From NCBI GenBank assembly GCA_028714475.1, contig JAQTNC010000006.1, forward strand, positions 47,553 to 80,069: a stretch of DNA of 32,517 nucleotides, read 5' to 3'. Made by a program: the position numbers and the translations under genes. The stretch is from Patescibacteria group bacterium (GTDB taxonomy: Bacteria; Patescibacteriota; Patescibacteriia; SG8-24). This document shows positions 20,632 through 29,034 of the stretch, one piece after another (within the stretch, counting starts at the first letter, position 1; each line of letters begins with the position of its first letter). A model generated the notes under the pieces. It saw only the letters and a list, made by a program, of their open reading frames with translations. It had not been told where the DNA came from and made no database searches.

Positions 20632-21162
20632 TCAACTAAGAAATGCGCGTATCTTTTCTGCCGTCTTGTTTGGAAAGCGCCGATTTATCCCAATGAATTC
20701 GGCCTTGATGTCGGCCGCGCGCATCTGATGACGCAAGGCCTGGATGAACCAACCGCTCTGTTCGTACTGGCCGCGCCGACGATCGAACTGCCGCAATACC
20801 GAACACGACGGCGACAACTCGACGCCGATGACGACGGCGACGGAATATCCTTTGACAAGAATCGTCTTCATCATCTCGACAGTCTCCCCCGCCGCCTGTT
20901 CACAGACGGAGCGGAAAGCATCCTGGTCATACCATTTATATCCGTGCGGCTCGCGCGCCAGCCCAGCAAGCCGGCTCTCCGGACACGGCATCTGGATGAT
21001 GTTCACCCCGCTCGCCATGAGTGCCTCGACAACCGGCGTGATCTGCGCGGGATAATCGCGCACCAGTCCCTTTGCCTGAAACGCCTGCGCAAACAAACAG
21101 AAAGGAACGAACGCGAACCGTCCGCTCCTGATATCCGGCGACTTGGCGATTTTCTTGCTCAT
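20632..21162 (-). CDS. TudS/DUF523-like cysteine-motif protein
   Basis: A 176-aa protein with three cysteines in contexts like those of TudS/DUF523: C22 (FVPFCLFAQ), C60 (QMPCPES) and C120 (ELSPSCSV). In TudS these hold a [4Fe-4S] cluster that removes sulfur from thiouracil. Overall similarity outside the motifs appears low, so this may be a separate subfamily. The frame extends 51 codons upstream inside the preceding gene, but the ATG at 21160-21162 overlaps the preceding stop as ATGA, giving translational coupling with the PP-loop gene. Probable partner of that ATPase in sulfur or nucleobase chemistry. Confidence 0.65.
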   Translation of the reverse strand: MSKKIAKSPDIRSGRFAFVPFCLFAQAFQAKGLVRDYPAQITPVVEALMASGVNIIQMPCPESRLAGLAREPHGYKWYDQDAFRSVCEQAAGETVEMMKTILVKGYSVAVVIGVELSPSCSVLRQFDRRRGQYEQSGWFIQALRHQMRAADIKAEFIGINRRFPNKTAEKIRAFLS

Positions 21163-21869
21163 GTGATTTTGGACCAGCTGGCACCTTGTCGGAACCGCTC
21201 GTCCTCCATCATAGCACGCATTTTCGGAAGAAGGTGCTCCCGCAGGCAACGCGCCACGGCGATAACCGACTCGGACGACAGACCGCCCGCTGGCAACGGC
21301 ACGCCGATCAAGCACTGCGGCTCGATGGTCTTTGGCACGACGCCTCTTTGCAGGAGGGCGTTCTTGCGCTGTCTGTCATCGGTCAGGTGGTTGACCGGAA
21401 GAACCAGACTAATGCCGTAAGTTCTGGCAAAGCCCAGAAAACTATCGACCGAGGACGGCTGTTCGACGCCGAACCCCTGCGACCAGCGCGTGCCAGTCGC
21501 CAGGCAGGAGATGCCCTCGCTCTGGCAAACCATCACCGCCATCACGTACATCGCCGCCCGACAGCTCAAGCAGTTGAACTGCGACAGCGTGACGTTGCCC
21601 CAACGGCAGATAATCTCATTGAGCGGAAAGTTGGAGAATTCCGCCTTGAGCTCCCGCCACAGGCCCGCCGTCCGATAGGCGCTGTAACCGATGACGTCGG
21701 CGCCGTATTTCTGCCTCAACCGTTCGGCCGTGACAGCGGCGTTCTCCACGCCCTGCATACAGCCGTTGTCGAAACAGACCAGCTCGACGCGAAACCCCCG
21801 CTCCACGAGCAAACAGGCTGAAAGGAACGAATCGCGGCCGCCCGAAAACATCAACAAGGCCTTTTCCAT
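21159..21869 (-). CDS. PP-loop ATPase (adenine nucleotide alpha hydrolase family)
   Basis: A 236-aa protein with SGGRDS (residues 9-14), the PP-loop that adenylates substrates in QueC, TilS, ThiI, TtcA and similar enzymes. A CxxC pair (C100, C103) lies in NCLSCRAAMY, and C36, C88 and C186 are further candidate thiols. It is not clearly QueC or an established tRNA thiolase. Start is ATG 21867-21869 behind a perfect AGGAGG. It is translationally coupled to the TudS-like gene, so a two-protein sulfur-transfer or base-modification step is likely. Substrate unknown. Confidence 0.8.
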   Translation of the reverse strand: MEKALLMFSGGRDSFLSACLLVERGFRVELVCFDNGCMQGVENAAVTAERLRQKYGADVIGYSAYRTAGLWRELKAEFSNFPLNEIICRWGNVTLSQFNCLSCRAAMYVMAVMVCQSEGISCLATGTRWSQGFGVEQPSSVDSFLGFARTYGISLVLPVNHLTDDRQRKNALLQRGVVPKTIEPQCLIGVPLPAGGLSSESVIAVARCLREHLLPKMRAMMEDERFRQGASWSKIT

Positions 21870-21961
21870 TTTGCCTCCTAATCTTGGGCTAGATTAACGC
21901 CTCCACCACGGAACGTCAAACATAACACAAAGCGGCGACCAGCGGCCGCCGCCAAACGTGC

Positions 21962-22525
21962 TTACTCCCTCGGCCAAGCTAGGCCGAGTCGGGAAAGAAT
22001 CAGGTCGAGATTCGGCGTACGGCCGAGATGGACCTGCTTTACCGCCCGCCCGATGAGTTCCGCCAAGTCCTCCGCGTCGCGCTGTAGCATTCCCTCTTCC
22101 CGACGGGCTTTGAACAGTATGCGCCGAATCATGCACACTGCGCCGTCGTCGTCCGGTCGCAATTCGCATCGGCCGCATTTACTGCTGTTCTTGCCCAAGG
22201 CCGTCAGCCAAACCCGGTCTTCAACCTCGGCAACCGAACGCCAAACCGCCAGCCGTGCGGCCTCGGCTTGGGAGCCATACACCTCGCCCACGGCGAAGGT
22301 TTGGTCGAAGGTGCCTTCCCGATAAATGGCGAGGTCATAGCCCGTGGTCAGGATGCCCTGACGCTGTTCGTCGCCACAGCCTTCCAATAACGCCAACCGG
22401 ACAGCCAAGACCGTGACTTCCCTAACATAGAATTCCCTGGGACCTTTTTGCCTGATAACCCAAACAGATTGGCCAACCTCGAACTTCGGCTCGGTTCCCG
22501 GAAAAAACGATGGTAAAGAACCCAT
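21962..22525 (-). CDS. Protein of unknown function
   Basis: A 187-aa protein with no recognised family. Residues 15-60 are beta-rich and resemble a small SH3-like barrel (VGQSVWVIRQKG...FYVREVTV). A CxxC (SSKCGRCE) near residue 120 could bind a metal. Residues 140-185 are helical and charged. The open frame reaches 22591 (TTG), with internal ATGs at 22544-22546 and 22523-22525. The last was chosen because it precedes the first conserved-looking block and has a weak GGAG upstream, but the choice is uncertain. It lies upstream of the PP-loop gene on the same strand with a 90-bp gap. Confidence 0.55.
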   Translation of the reverse strand: MGSLPSFFPGTEPKFEVGQSVWVIRQKGPREFYVREVTVLAVRLALLEGCGDEQRQGILTTGYDLAIYREGTFDQTFAVGEVYGSQAEAARLAVWRSVAEVEDRVWLTALGKNSSKCGRCELRPDDDGAVCMIRRILFKARREEGMLQRDAEDLAELIGRAVKQVHLGRTPNLDLILSRLGLAWPRE

Positions 22526-22591
22526 GATATCTCGTTTCTCCGCCATTTTTAGCGGCGGACAAACCTTACCGAAAATCGCCGCTATCGGCAA

Positions 22592-22910
22592 TATAAGCCC
22601 TACCTAAAAAGGAGCCGCCTTTCCGGACAAAATCTACCCGGCATATTTAGGCTTAAAACTGCCGGGTAGTTTTGGGGCAAAAACTGCCGGGTAGTTTTGA
22701 ATGGCTGTGGATAAAGAGTGCATAAATGCTTTTTCCACCCCCAACCTCTTGCCAAAACCGCCCCAAAGTGATTTAATTCACGCGAACTATATTAAGGAAT
22801 AGCTAACCCGACCGGCGTCAGCCTCGCCCGAAGACACGTAGACCGACTGGTTCCATGAGCCAAGTGGTCTAAAGCCTTCCGACGATGCCGCGAGCCGGCG
22901 ACAATTCATT
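22592..22910. other. Intergenic region before pnp
   Basis: 319 bp without a credible gene. It holds the competing hairpin arms, an exact DnaA-box match (TGTGGATAA, 22706-22714) and a small palindrome (22768-22781), followed by a possible -10 TATATT at 22788-22793. No good ribosome binding site precedes pnp. Confidence 0.6.
22634..22694 (+). promoter_or_regulatory. Competing hairpin arms upstream of pnp
   Basis: One arm (22634-22643) is a perfect 10-bp complement of two separate downstream copies (22660-22669 and 22685-22694). Each right arm is followed by TTTT. The arrangement permits two alternative hairpins, both terminator-like. It lies about 220 bp before the pnp start. Confidence 0.45.
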
Positions 22911-25205
22911 ATGGAAGCCAAGAACTTCCAGACCCAGTGGGGCGGCAAGACCTTGTCCGTCGAGGTCGGCAAACTCGCCCAACAGGCCAACGCCTCCTGC
23001 GTTGTCCGCTACGGCGATACCGTTGTGCTCGCCGCCGCGACCCAGGCGCACAATGCCCGCACCGGCATCGACTTCTTCCCGCTCTCCGTCGAGTACGAGG
23101 AGAAGATGTACGCCGCCGGCAAAATCAAGAGCTCGCGCTTCATCAAGCGCGAAGGCCGGCCGACCGACGAGGCCGTCATGACTGGCCGCATGATCGACCG
23201 CGCCCTGCGCCCGATCTTCCCGCACGGCATGCGCCATGAGGTGCAGGTCGTGATTGAGTGTCTTTGCGTCGATCTCGAGAACGATTCCGACATCCCGGGC
23301 CTCGTCGCCGCCTCCTGCGCCCTGAACATGAGTGACATCCCGTGGAACGGTCCGATTGCGGCCATCCGCGTCGGCCGCGTGAACGGCGAGTTCGTCGTCA
23401 ACCCGACCTTCGAACAGCGCACCCAGAGCGACCTTGACGTCATCGTCGCCGGCACCGCTGACAAGGCCATCATGATCGAGGCCAACGGCAAGGAAATCCC
23501 CGAAGCCGTGATGTATGAAGCCATCATGTTCGGCGAGAAGAACCTCCAGCCGGTCATTGACCTCATCAACCAAGTCCGCGCCGCCGTCGGCAAGCCGAAG
23601 GCTGACGCCGAAAAACTCAAGGGCGAGGATCCAAACATGACCGACGAGCTACGCCGCGAAATCGCGGACCTGCAGGCGAAGGCCAAGGCATTCCTCGACC
23701 AAGGCTTCAAGGCCGCCCTCTTCACCGGCGCCAAGGTCGGCAAGCTCGAACGCTATGCCGCCCTCGACAAGCTTCAGGAAGAGATGAAGAAATATTTGAA
23801 GACGCTCACCGACGACGAGGACAAGGTTGCCAAGGCCGCGTCCATCTTCGACGAGTATTGCGACCGCGCCGTCTCGCTCGCGATCCTCGACCGCGACGAG
23901 CGTTGCGACGGCCGTTCGCTCACCGACATCCGCCCGCTCTCGGCCGAGGTCGGCCTGCTCCCCCGCACGCACGGCACCGGGCTGTTCTACCGCGGCGAAA
24001 CGCAGGTTCTCTCCATCGTCACGCTCGGCGGTCCGGGCGACGCCCAGATTCTCGATGGCATGGATGACGTCGGCAAGAAGCGCTACATGCATCACTACAA
24101 CTTCCCGCCGTACGCCGTCGCCGAAACCGGCCGCATCGGTTCCACTGGCCGCCGCGAAATCGGCCACGGCGGTTTGGCCGAACGCGCCCTCATCCCCGTT
24201 TTGCCCGAAAAAGAGGCGTTTCCGTACACCATCCGCGTCGTCTCCGAAGTGCTCGGCTCGAACGGCTCCAGTTCGCAAGGCTCCATTTGCGGTTCGACGC
24301 TCGCGCTCATGGACGCCGGCGTGCCCATCAAGCGGCCGGTCGCCGGCATCGCCATGGGCATCGCCACTGACGAAGCCACCAATCGCTGGAAAGTGCTGAC
24401 CGACCTGCAGGATCTAGAGGACGGCGAAGGCGGCATGGACTTCAAGATCGGCGGCACCGCGAACGGCATCACCACTATCCAGCTCGACACCAAAACCACC
24501 GGCCTCAATGCCGAAATCGTCAAGCAAACCCTGGAACAGGGCCGCGACGCGCGCCTGAAGATTCTCGACGTCATGGCTTCCGCCATCGCCGCGCCGCGTC
24601 CGGATCTCTCGCCATACGCGCCACGCATCGAGACCATCAAGATCGATCCAGAAAAGATCCGCGACCTCATCGGTCCCGGCGGCAAGATGATCAACAAGAT
24701 CATCGACGAGACCGGCGCGACCATCGACGTCGAACAGGACGGCACAGTGACGGTCTGCTCGGTCAACAAGGCCATGCTCGACAAGGCCGTGAAGTGGGTC
24801 AACGACATCACCCGCGAAGTGCAGGCCGGCGAACTGTTCGAGTCCGGCAAGGTCACGCGCATCCTCGACTTCGGCGCGTTCGTCGAATTCCTCCCGAACC
24901 AGGAGGGTATGGTCCATATCAGCGAACTCGCGCCGTGGCGCGTCAACAAGGTCACGGATGTCGTGAACGTCGGCGATGTCGTGCCGGTGAAGGTCATAAA
25001 GATTGACGAACTCGGCCGCATCAACCTGTCACTCAAAGCCGCCAAGGAGGCGCTCGGCCAAGAGCAGAAGATGCCGGAAGGCTACGAGCCGGACAGCGGC
25101 GGACGCGGCTTTGGCGGAGGTGACCGTGGCGGATTCGGCCGCGGCGGTGACCGTGGCGGTCGCGGAGGCGGCGGATTCCGTCGTGACGACCGGCCGCGAC
25201 ACTGA
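22911..25205 (+). CDS. pnp: Polyribonucleotide nucleotidyltransferase (PNPase)
   Basis: A 764-aa trimeric 3'-5' exoribonuclease that degrades RNA phosphorolytically. Order: RNase PH domain 1 (about 10-140), helical linker (240-320), RNase PH domain 2 (325-555) with the SNGSSSQGS loop (450-458) and GGMDFK (507-512), KH domain (575-635, GPGGKMI at 588-594) and S1 domain (640-710). The last 40 residues are a Gly-Arg-Asp tail with RGG-type repeats, which usual PNPases lack. They may give extra RNA binding. Start is ATG 22911; no Shine-Dalgarno is visible. Confidence 0.97.
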   Translation: MEAKNFQTQWGGKTLSVEVGKLAQQANASCVVRYGDTVVLAAATQAHNARTGIDFFPLSVEYEEKMYAAGKIKSSRFIKREGRPTDEAVMTGRMIDRALRPIFPHGMRHEVQVVIECLCVDLENDSDIPGLVAASCALNMSDIPWNGPIAAIRVGRVNGEFVVNPTFEQRTQSDLDVIVAGTADKAIMIEANGKEIPEAVMYEAIMFGEKNLQPVIDLINQVRAAVGKPKADAEKLKGEDPNMTDELRREIADLQAKAKAFLDQGFKAALFTGAKVGKLERYAALDKLQEEMKKYLKTLTDDEDKVAKAASIFDEYCDRAVSLAILDRDERCDGRSLTDIRPLSAEVGLLPRTHGTGLFYRGETQVLSIVTLGGPGDAQILDGMDDVGKKRYMHHYNFPPYAVAETGRIGSTGRREIGHGGLAERALIPVLPEKEAFPYTIRVVSEVLGSNGSSSQGSICGSTLALMDAGVPIKRPVAGIAMGIATDEATNRWKVLTDLQDLEDGEGGMDFKIGGTANGITTIQLDTKTTGLNAEIVKQTLEQGRDARLKILDVMASAIAAPRPDLSPYAPRIETIKIDPEKIRDLIGPGGKMINKIIDETGATIDVEQDGTVTVCSVNKAMLDKAVKWVNDITREVQAGELFESGKVTRILDFGAFVEFLPNQEGMVHISELAPWRVNKVTDVVNVGDVVPVKVIKIDELGRINLSLKAAKEALGQEQKMPEGYEPDSGGRGFGGGDRGGFGRGGDRGGRGGGGFRRDDRPRH

Positions 25206-25222
25206 ACAATCAATCATCACCC

Positions 25223-26548
25223 ATGAGGGCCTTCGAGAGACGGCAAAAAAGAACAACGATCGAGGGTGGCGGACATCGGTCTGCCGCCCTCTTCGGGCTG
25301 TTGGTTGTCGTCGCCCTGCTGGCTTACGCCGTCATCATCGGCAAACTGACGAGCACGGAAGACCGGCTGATTGCTTTCGTGCCCGGCCATGCCGCCGTCT
25401 ATCTCCACGAGCGCAATGGGGATTCCAGCCAATCGCCACTGCTTGATCCGCTCAACACCGGCGCCGTCGAGAAATCGCGCTTCGCCGTCCTTGACGCCGA
25501 GAAACGACTCTCCTGGGCAAGCCTTGTCCGGCTTGGAAAAAATTCCGCGAGGGCGAAAGAAGCCCTGAAACAGAACGGCGCCGTCAAATTATCAAAGGAC
25601 GTTTACGCCTACGGCGACGCCGTCGCCATGAATGCACTCACCGAGGCGGCCGGTCGCGCCCCGTCTTTGGCGGAAAGAGAAACCGCCGCTAAAGCCCTGG
25701 CCAACCTCAACGCCATCATGCCGATGCAGATTTACGCGACGCCCGCGGCCATGTCGGCCATGTCCAGCGACCCAACAAACGCCCTGCCCGTATCCGAGGC
25801 GGTCGTCGGCGGCACCAACAAGGCCGGCAAACTGGCCCGGCTCCTGACCGAAAACGCGGCCGCAGCCGGCATCTCTTCGGCCCAGGCCAAAAACGCCCGC
25901 GCCGCGCGCACTCAAGGTCAGCCCATTTGGAGTGCCGACCTTCGCCCCGGCATCATTAACCCGCTGTCCATGGTTGACGACGGCAGCCGCGCGAATAACC
26001 TCGTTGGCGGCAAGGAGGCGGCAGACGCCCTCTTCAGGTCGTTGAACCAGCCGCTGCAAGCCTCACTTTGGCTTCGGGACGGCTCTCTCGGTTACCAGCT
26101 TAAATTCTCATCCCCCAGGACGGCAGCCCTGGCTGACGCTTGGCTCGACTACCTAAACGCCACCCAGCATTCCACCACCTCCTTAAGCCTGCCGGATGGG
26201 GATATAGCCACCGAGATTCGCCGCAAAAATCGATATTCATTCACTGATGACGGCGGCTGGCTCAAGTTGTCTGATCTAGAGAACCAATCAGCCAACCTGA
26301 ATTTTTGGCTTAAAAAGGAAAAAGATGGCCTAATCGTCACAAATTCACGCAATTCTGGCACTACGCCGGAAACCCAACCCCCGGACATCGCCTGCCCAAT
26401 AATCAACGATGATTGGCTTAAATTAGACAAAAATCTCTCAAAAAACCTCAGGGCCAAAGTTCCGGTCTTGTTGTTCGTTACCAGTCCTGAAGCAGCGAGT
26501 ATGGTTATCTACAGGATTGGGGATAACAACATCATGATTTGTGGATAA
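25223..26548 (+). CDS. Membrane-anchored protein of unknown function
   Basis: A 441-aa protein. After a basic start, residues 21-42 form one membrane helix; the rest is predicted outside. No known motif was recognised. The body reads like a paired alpha/beta repeat of the kind found in DUF3352-type surface proteins, but I cannot assign it. It starts 18 bp after pnp without a clear ribosome binding site. The last 130 codons are visibly more A/T-rich than the rest and run straight into the candidate origin, whose third box contains the stop codon. Confidence 0.65.
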   Translation: MRAFERRQKRTTIEGGGHRSAALFGLLVVVALLAYAVIIGKLTSTEDRLIAFVPGHAAVYLHERNGDSSQSPLLDPLNTGAVEKSRFAVLDAEKRLSWASLVRLGKNSARAKEALKQNGAVKLSKDVYAYGDAVAMNALTEAAGRAPSLAERETAAKALANLNAIMPMQIYATPAAMSAMSSDPTNALPVSEAVVGGTNKAGKLARLLTENAAAAGISSAQAKNARAARTQGQPIWSADLRPGIINPLSMVDDGSRANNLVGGKEAADALFRSLNQPLQASLWLRDGSLGYQLKFSSPRTAALADAWLDYLNATQHSTTSLSLPDGDIATEIRRKNRYSFTDDGGWLKLSDLENQSANLNFWLKKEKDGLIVTNSRNSGTTPETQPPDIACPIINDDWLKLDKNLSKNLRAKVPVLLFVTSPEAASMVIYRIGDNNIMICG

Positions 26549-26665
26549 ACGGGTATATATGTGGATAAGTTTCGAGGTTTTTTGAACATATTTCTTATTC
26601 ACAGGCTTGTACATAAATTTGTATCATCATTTTCTCTGCTAAACAATCGTATTTTTTTATCAATT
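26505..26665. other. oriC: Candidate replication origin (DnaA-box cluster plus AT-rich tract)
   Basis: Five DnaA-box-like 9-mers lie within 100 bp. Two are exact TGTGGATAA (26540-26548 and 26560-26568). Three have one mismatch: 26505-26513, 26518-26526 and 26595-26603. An A/T-rich stretch of about 60 bp follows (26604-26665), fit for unwinding. dnaA and dnaN are not in the window, so this is a candidate only. Gene direction is broadly divergent around it, with exceptions such as pnp. Confidence 0.5.
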
Positions 26666-26736
26666 ACAACCGTTGACCAAACAGAAAAGAGTTGATACAC
26701 TTAAACCAGTGATGAATGCTCCTTACATCTTCAACG

Positions 26737-27075
26737 AGGATCTGAAGAGACCTCGTCCCAAGCCCGTCTTGGAACGATATCTCTCTTCTTTACTCATCCT
26801 TTCGCCACGTCAAGAAATCAAAACAAAATTTCGAAAACCGGCGGTGGTATCCCTCATTTTACCTTAGAGGGTTAATACCGGGGGTCGGTAGAGGAGGTCA
26901 GATCCTTTTCCGCAGGAACTTTGGTTATCAACCCGGCGCAATGCCTTTTCTTCTTCACGAAGGAGGCAAGACACTGCGCCGCTAGATACCACCCTGTGGA
27001 TCTTGCGGCGCAAGTGAGCCTTATATTATTTCAAATCGGGCAAAAACTTCTTGCGCCGCTATTCTTTTTGCTCAA
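26737..27075. ncRNA. Highly structured non-coding region, unassigned
   Basis: No convincing protein is present. A 9-bp long-range pair joins 26737-26745 and 26898-26906. Between them is a hairpin at 26845-26880 with two stem blocks. Downstream, 26975-26982 pairs perfectly with 27005-27012, and 27005-27014 pairs perfectly with 27050-27059. 26935-26940 can pair with 26975-26980. These stems exclude each other. This could be a leader of the DksA-like gene, an independent RNA, or part of the origin. It did not match tmRNA, RNase P, SRP or 6S consensus features I could check by eye. Confidence 0.4.
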
Positions 27076-27181
27076 TATTGCTCAGAGCCTATCCCAACAG
27101 GTCTTCCCGGCCCGCCAATTTGCTAATTTTGACCGGTAACTGTAAGCTTCCATCTGATGAAGTCAATCGACCTAAACGATT

Positions 27182-27553
27182 ATGCAAACCGCTTTCGTCA
27201 AGGAAATGGAGGGCAAACTGGAGGCTGAAAAGGAGCGCTTGACACGCGAGCTCCAAGATTTCGCCAAGCAAAACCCAAAAAACGCTGATGACTATGAGGC
27301 CATGTTCCCGAACCTCGGCGACAAAGAGGACGAGAATGCCGAAGAGGTGGACACCTTCAGCACCAACCTGACCCTGGAGCGAACGCTGGAGGCGGAACTT
27401 CGCGATGTGGAAAAGGCGTTGGATCGCATTAAGGGCGGCAGTTACGGCATCTGCAAGTACTGCGGCAAGGACATCGACGAGAAGCGCCTGCGCGCGCGGC
27501 CAGCGTCAAGCTCGTGCGTGGAGTGCAAAAAATCCTTTACACAGGAGATGTGA
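27182..27553 (+). CDS. TraR/DksA-family zinc finger protein
   Basis: A 123-aa protein with an N-terminal coiled coil (about 5-30 and 65-85) and a C-terminal C4 zinc finger: C91, C94, C112 and C115 (CKYCGKD...CVEC). Family members bind in the RNA polymerase secondary channel and modulate transcription, often with ppGpp. The acidic tip residues of DksA are not evident. It overlaps lspA by one base pair in the TGATG arrangement (stop 27551-27553, start 27553), so the two are co-transcribed and coupled. A large structured region lies upstream. Confidence 0.88.
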   Translation: MQTAFVKEMEGKLEAEKERLTRELQDFAKQNPKNADDYEAMFPNLGDKEDENAEEVDTFSTNLTLERTLEAELRDVEKALDRIKGGSYGICKYCGKDIDEKRLRARPASSSCVECKKSFTQEM

Positions 27554-28056
27554 TGGCGGAAAAGGCCATGATTAGCAGACATTGGCCGCGGCTACTCGGG
27601 TACGCCGCGGCTTTTGGTTTTCTCCTGGATCGCCTGCTTAAGGCGTTGACTTTGGCTTATCCCGCGCCACATGGTTGGGTTGGTGTTGCCGAATTCACGC
27701 TGTTCCTGAACCGAGGCATCGCCTTCAGCATCGGCCTGCCAAAGCCGATTTTCTGGCTGGCGGTTGTTGGCGCCGCGGCGGTAGTGCTGGCGGCTTTTGT
27801 CCAAGCCTTTCGACAAAAACAGAAATTGTCTGCGGCCTTCCTCATCGTGGTCATGGCCGGCGCGGCCTCCAACTTAATTGATCGGATTCTGTATTCAGCA
27901 ACGATTGATTACCTGCTGTTCTTCGGCGTCTCGGCCGTTAACCTTGCCGATGGATTAATCATCGCTGGCTTGATCGGTTGGGCATGGCAGCAGCGGGCCA
28001 CGCCGACGAACGCCGCTGCGACCAAACTCCATGAGACTCCTGGCAACAATCTCTGA
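27553..28056 (+). CDS. lspA: Lipoprotein signal peptidase (signal peptidase II)
   Basis: A 167-aa integral membrane aspartyl protease with four hydrophobic segments. The catalytic aspartates are in SNLIDR (D110) and NLAD (D133), and the LFLNRGIAFSIG block (50-61) corresponds to the family NxGxAF motif. It cleaves prolipoprotein signal peptides after lipid attachment. The frame opens 13 codons earlier, but the ATG at 27553 has AGGAG upstream and overlaps the previous stop. It overlaps the NUDIX gene by 26 bp. Confidence 0.92.
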   Translation: MAEKAMISRHWPRLLGYAAAFGFLLDRLLKALTLAYPAPHGWVGVAEFTLFLNRGIAFSIGLPKPIFWLAVVGAAAVVLAAFVQAFRQKQKLSAAFLIVVMAGAASNLIDRILYSATIDYLLFFGVSAVNLADGLIIAGLIGWAWQQRATPTNAAATKLHETPGNNL

Positions 28057-28570
28057 TTACTGTTGCGCTGACGGCTCCTGCGGCACGAGGTTTAAGTTGC
28101 GCGAGGCGGCGCGGGCGATTCTGCTCGACGACAAAGGTCGCGTAGCTTTATTGAACGTCTCTAAGTATGGCTATTTCAAATTACCTGGTGGCGGGATTGA
28201 CCCAGGTGAGACAGTTTTGCGGGCCCTGCGCCGGGAGCTGCTTGAGGAGACTGGCTGTGAAGCAAAAATTGATCCGTCGAGCGTTGGCGCCACCATTGAA
28301 CTGCGCCGTCAATTAAAGCTTTTCCAGATTTCCTATTGTTTCATCGCCCGCGTCTCCGGAAATAAATGCGCGCTGAAACTAACGCCGGACGAGAGGCGCG
28401 AGGGCTTCAAGCTGGCTTGGGTTAAGCCCGACCAGGCGCTGCGCTTGCTCCGGGAACGCCATCCGCGCAACTACGAGGGCCACTTCATCGTTAACCGCGA
28501 CGCGATTCTAATGAAGGCGGCGATGCAAAAAACGTCTGGCCGCAAACGCTCATCCAAAATTGTCTCATGA
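28031..28570 (+). CDS. NUDIX hydrolase
   Basis: A 179-aa protein with an exact Nudix box: G54, E60, R68, E69, E72, E73 and G75 within GGIDPGETVLRALRRELLEE and the following TG. It hydrolyses a nucleoside diphosphate linked to another moiety; the substrate cannot be told from the box. The C-terminal 20 residues are basic. It begins inside the end of lspA and its stop overlaps the next start as ATGA, so it belongs to a tight operon. Confidence 0.88.
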   Translation: MRLLATISDYCCADGSCGTRFKLREAARAILLDDKGRVALLNVSKYGYFKLPGGGIDPGETVLRALRRELLEETGCEAKIDPSSVGATIELRRQLKLFQISYCFIARVSGNKCALKLTPDERREGFKLAWVKPDQALRLLRERHPRNYEGHFIVNRDAILMKAAMQKTSGRKRSSKIVS

Positions 28571-29016
28571 GACTCTTCATTGACGAAGGCGGCAGCGAGC
28601 CGATCAAATCCTTCTTCATCTCCACGCCGACAGCCGTGCCGAACGATTGGCTGTCTTTTGACTGGACCTCCAAGGGTCATCGTGTGCTTATCCAACGGCT
28701 GGTCGAAACAGGCGTGAAAACGCCCGACCATCCGGCTGACGCTGAATGGAATACGCTGATCATCGAGGACGGAAAACTGGCTGGCAAAGAACATTGCGTG
28801 TGGTTTGATTTCGATACGCGCGACCTGGTCAACGACGAGATGTGGGAACAAATCCAGGAATGGCCGCTCGATGCGGATGTGGCCGAAAAGATGCTCGACC
28901 TGACCCGCCGTATCAGGTTGAATCCTGATGATGTTGACCTGATCAACCACGCCGCCGATGAACTGGAAAACCTTATCAGGCCGGAAGCGAAACGCCTCGG
29001 GGTCGTCTTGGCATAG
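28567..29016 (+). CDS. Protein of unknown function
   Basis: A 149-aa acidic protein with no recognised domain. Notable segments are FIDEGGSEPIKSFFI near the start and HCVWFDFDTRDLVNDEMW in the middle. The C-terminal 45 residues are predicted helical. The ATG at 28567 overlaps the NUDIX stop (ATGA), so it is co-translated with that enzyme. No membrane segment or cysteine cluster. The context suggests a cytoplasmic accessory of the NUDIX cluster; this is inference. Confidence 0.65.
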   Translation: MRLFIDEGGSEPIKSFFISTPTAVPNDWLSFDWTSKGHRVLIQRLVETGVKTPDHPADAEWNTLIIEDGKLAGKEHCVWFDFDTRDLVNDEMWEQIQEWPLDADVAEKMLDLTRRIRLNPDDVDLINHAADELENLIRPEAKRLGVVLA

Positions 29017-29034
29017 GCGAATTGATTGATAATT

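Noticed and set aside
21163-21315. N-terminal extension of the TudS-like protein inside the PP-loop gene
   Set aside because: It overlaps the upstream coding region in another frame. The ATGA junction at 21159-21162 gives a natural coupled start.
22937-25045. Several long frames on both strands within pnp
   Set aside because: They overlap a full-length PNPase with every domain intact and have biased Arg or Ser/Thr-rich composition typical of shadows in GC-rich genes.
26673-26867. A 64-aa frame after the candidate origin
   Set aside because: It opens at TTG (or ATG 26712) with no ribosome binding site, resembles nothing I know, and coincides with the structured segment. It cannot be excluded as a small protein but is not supported.
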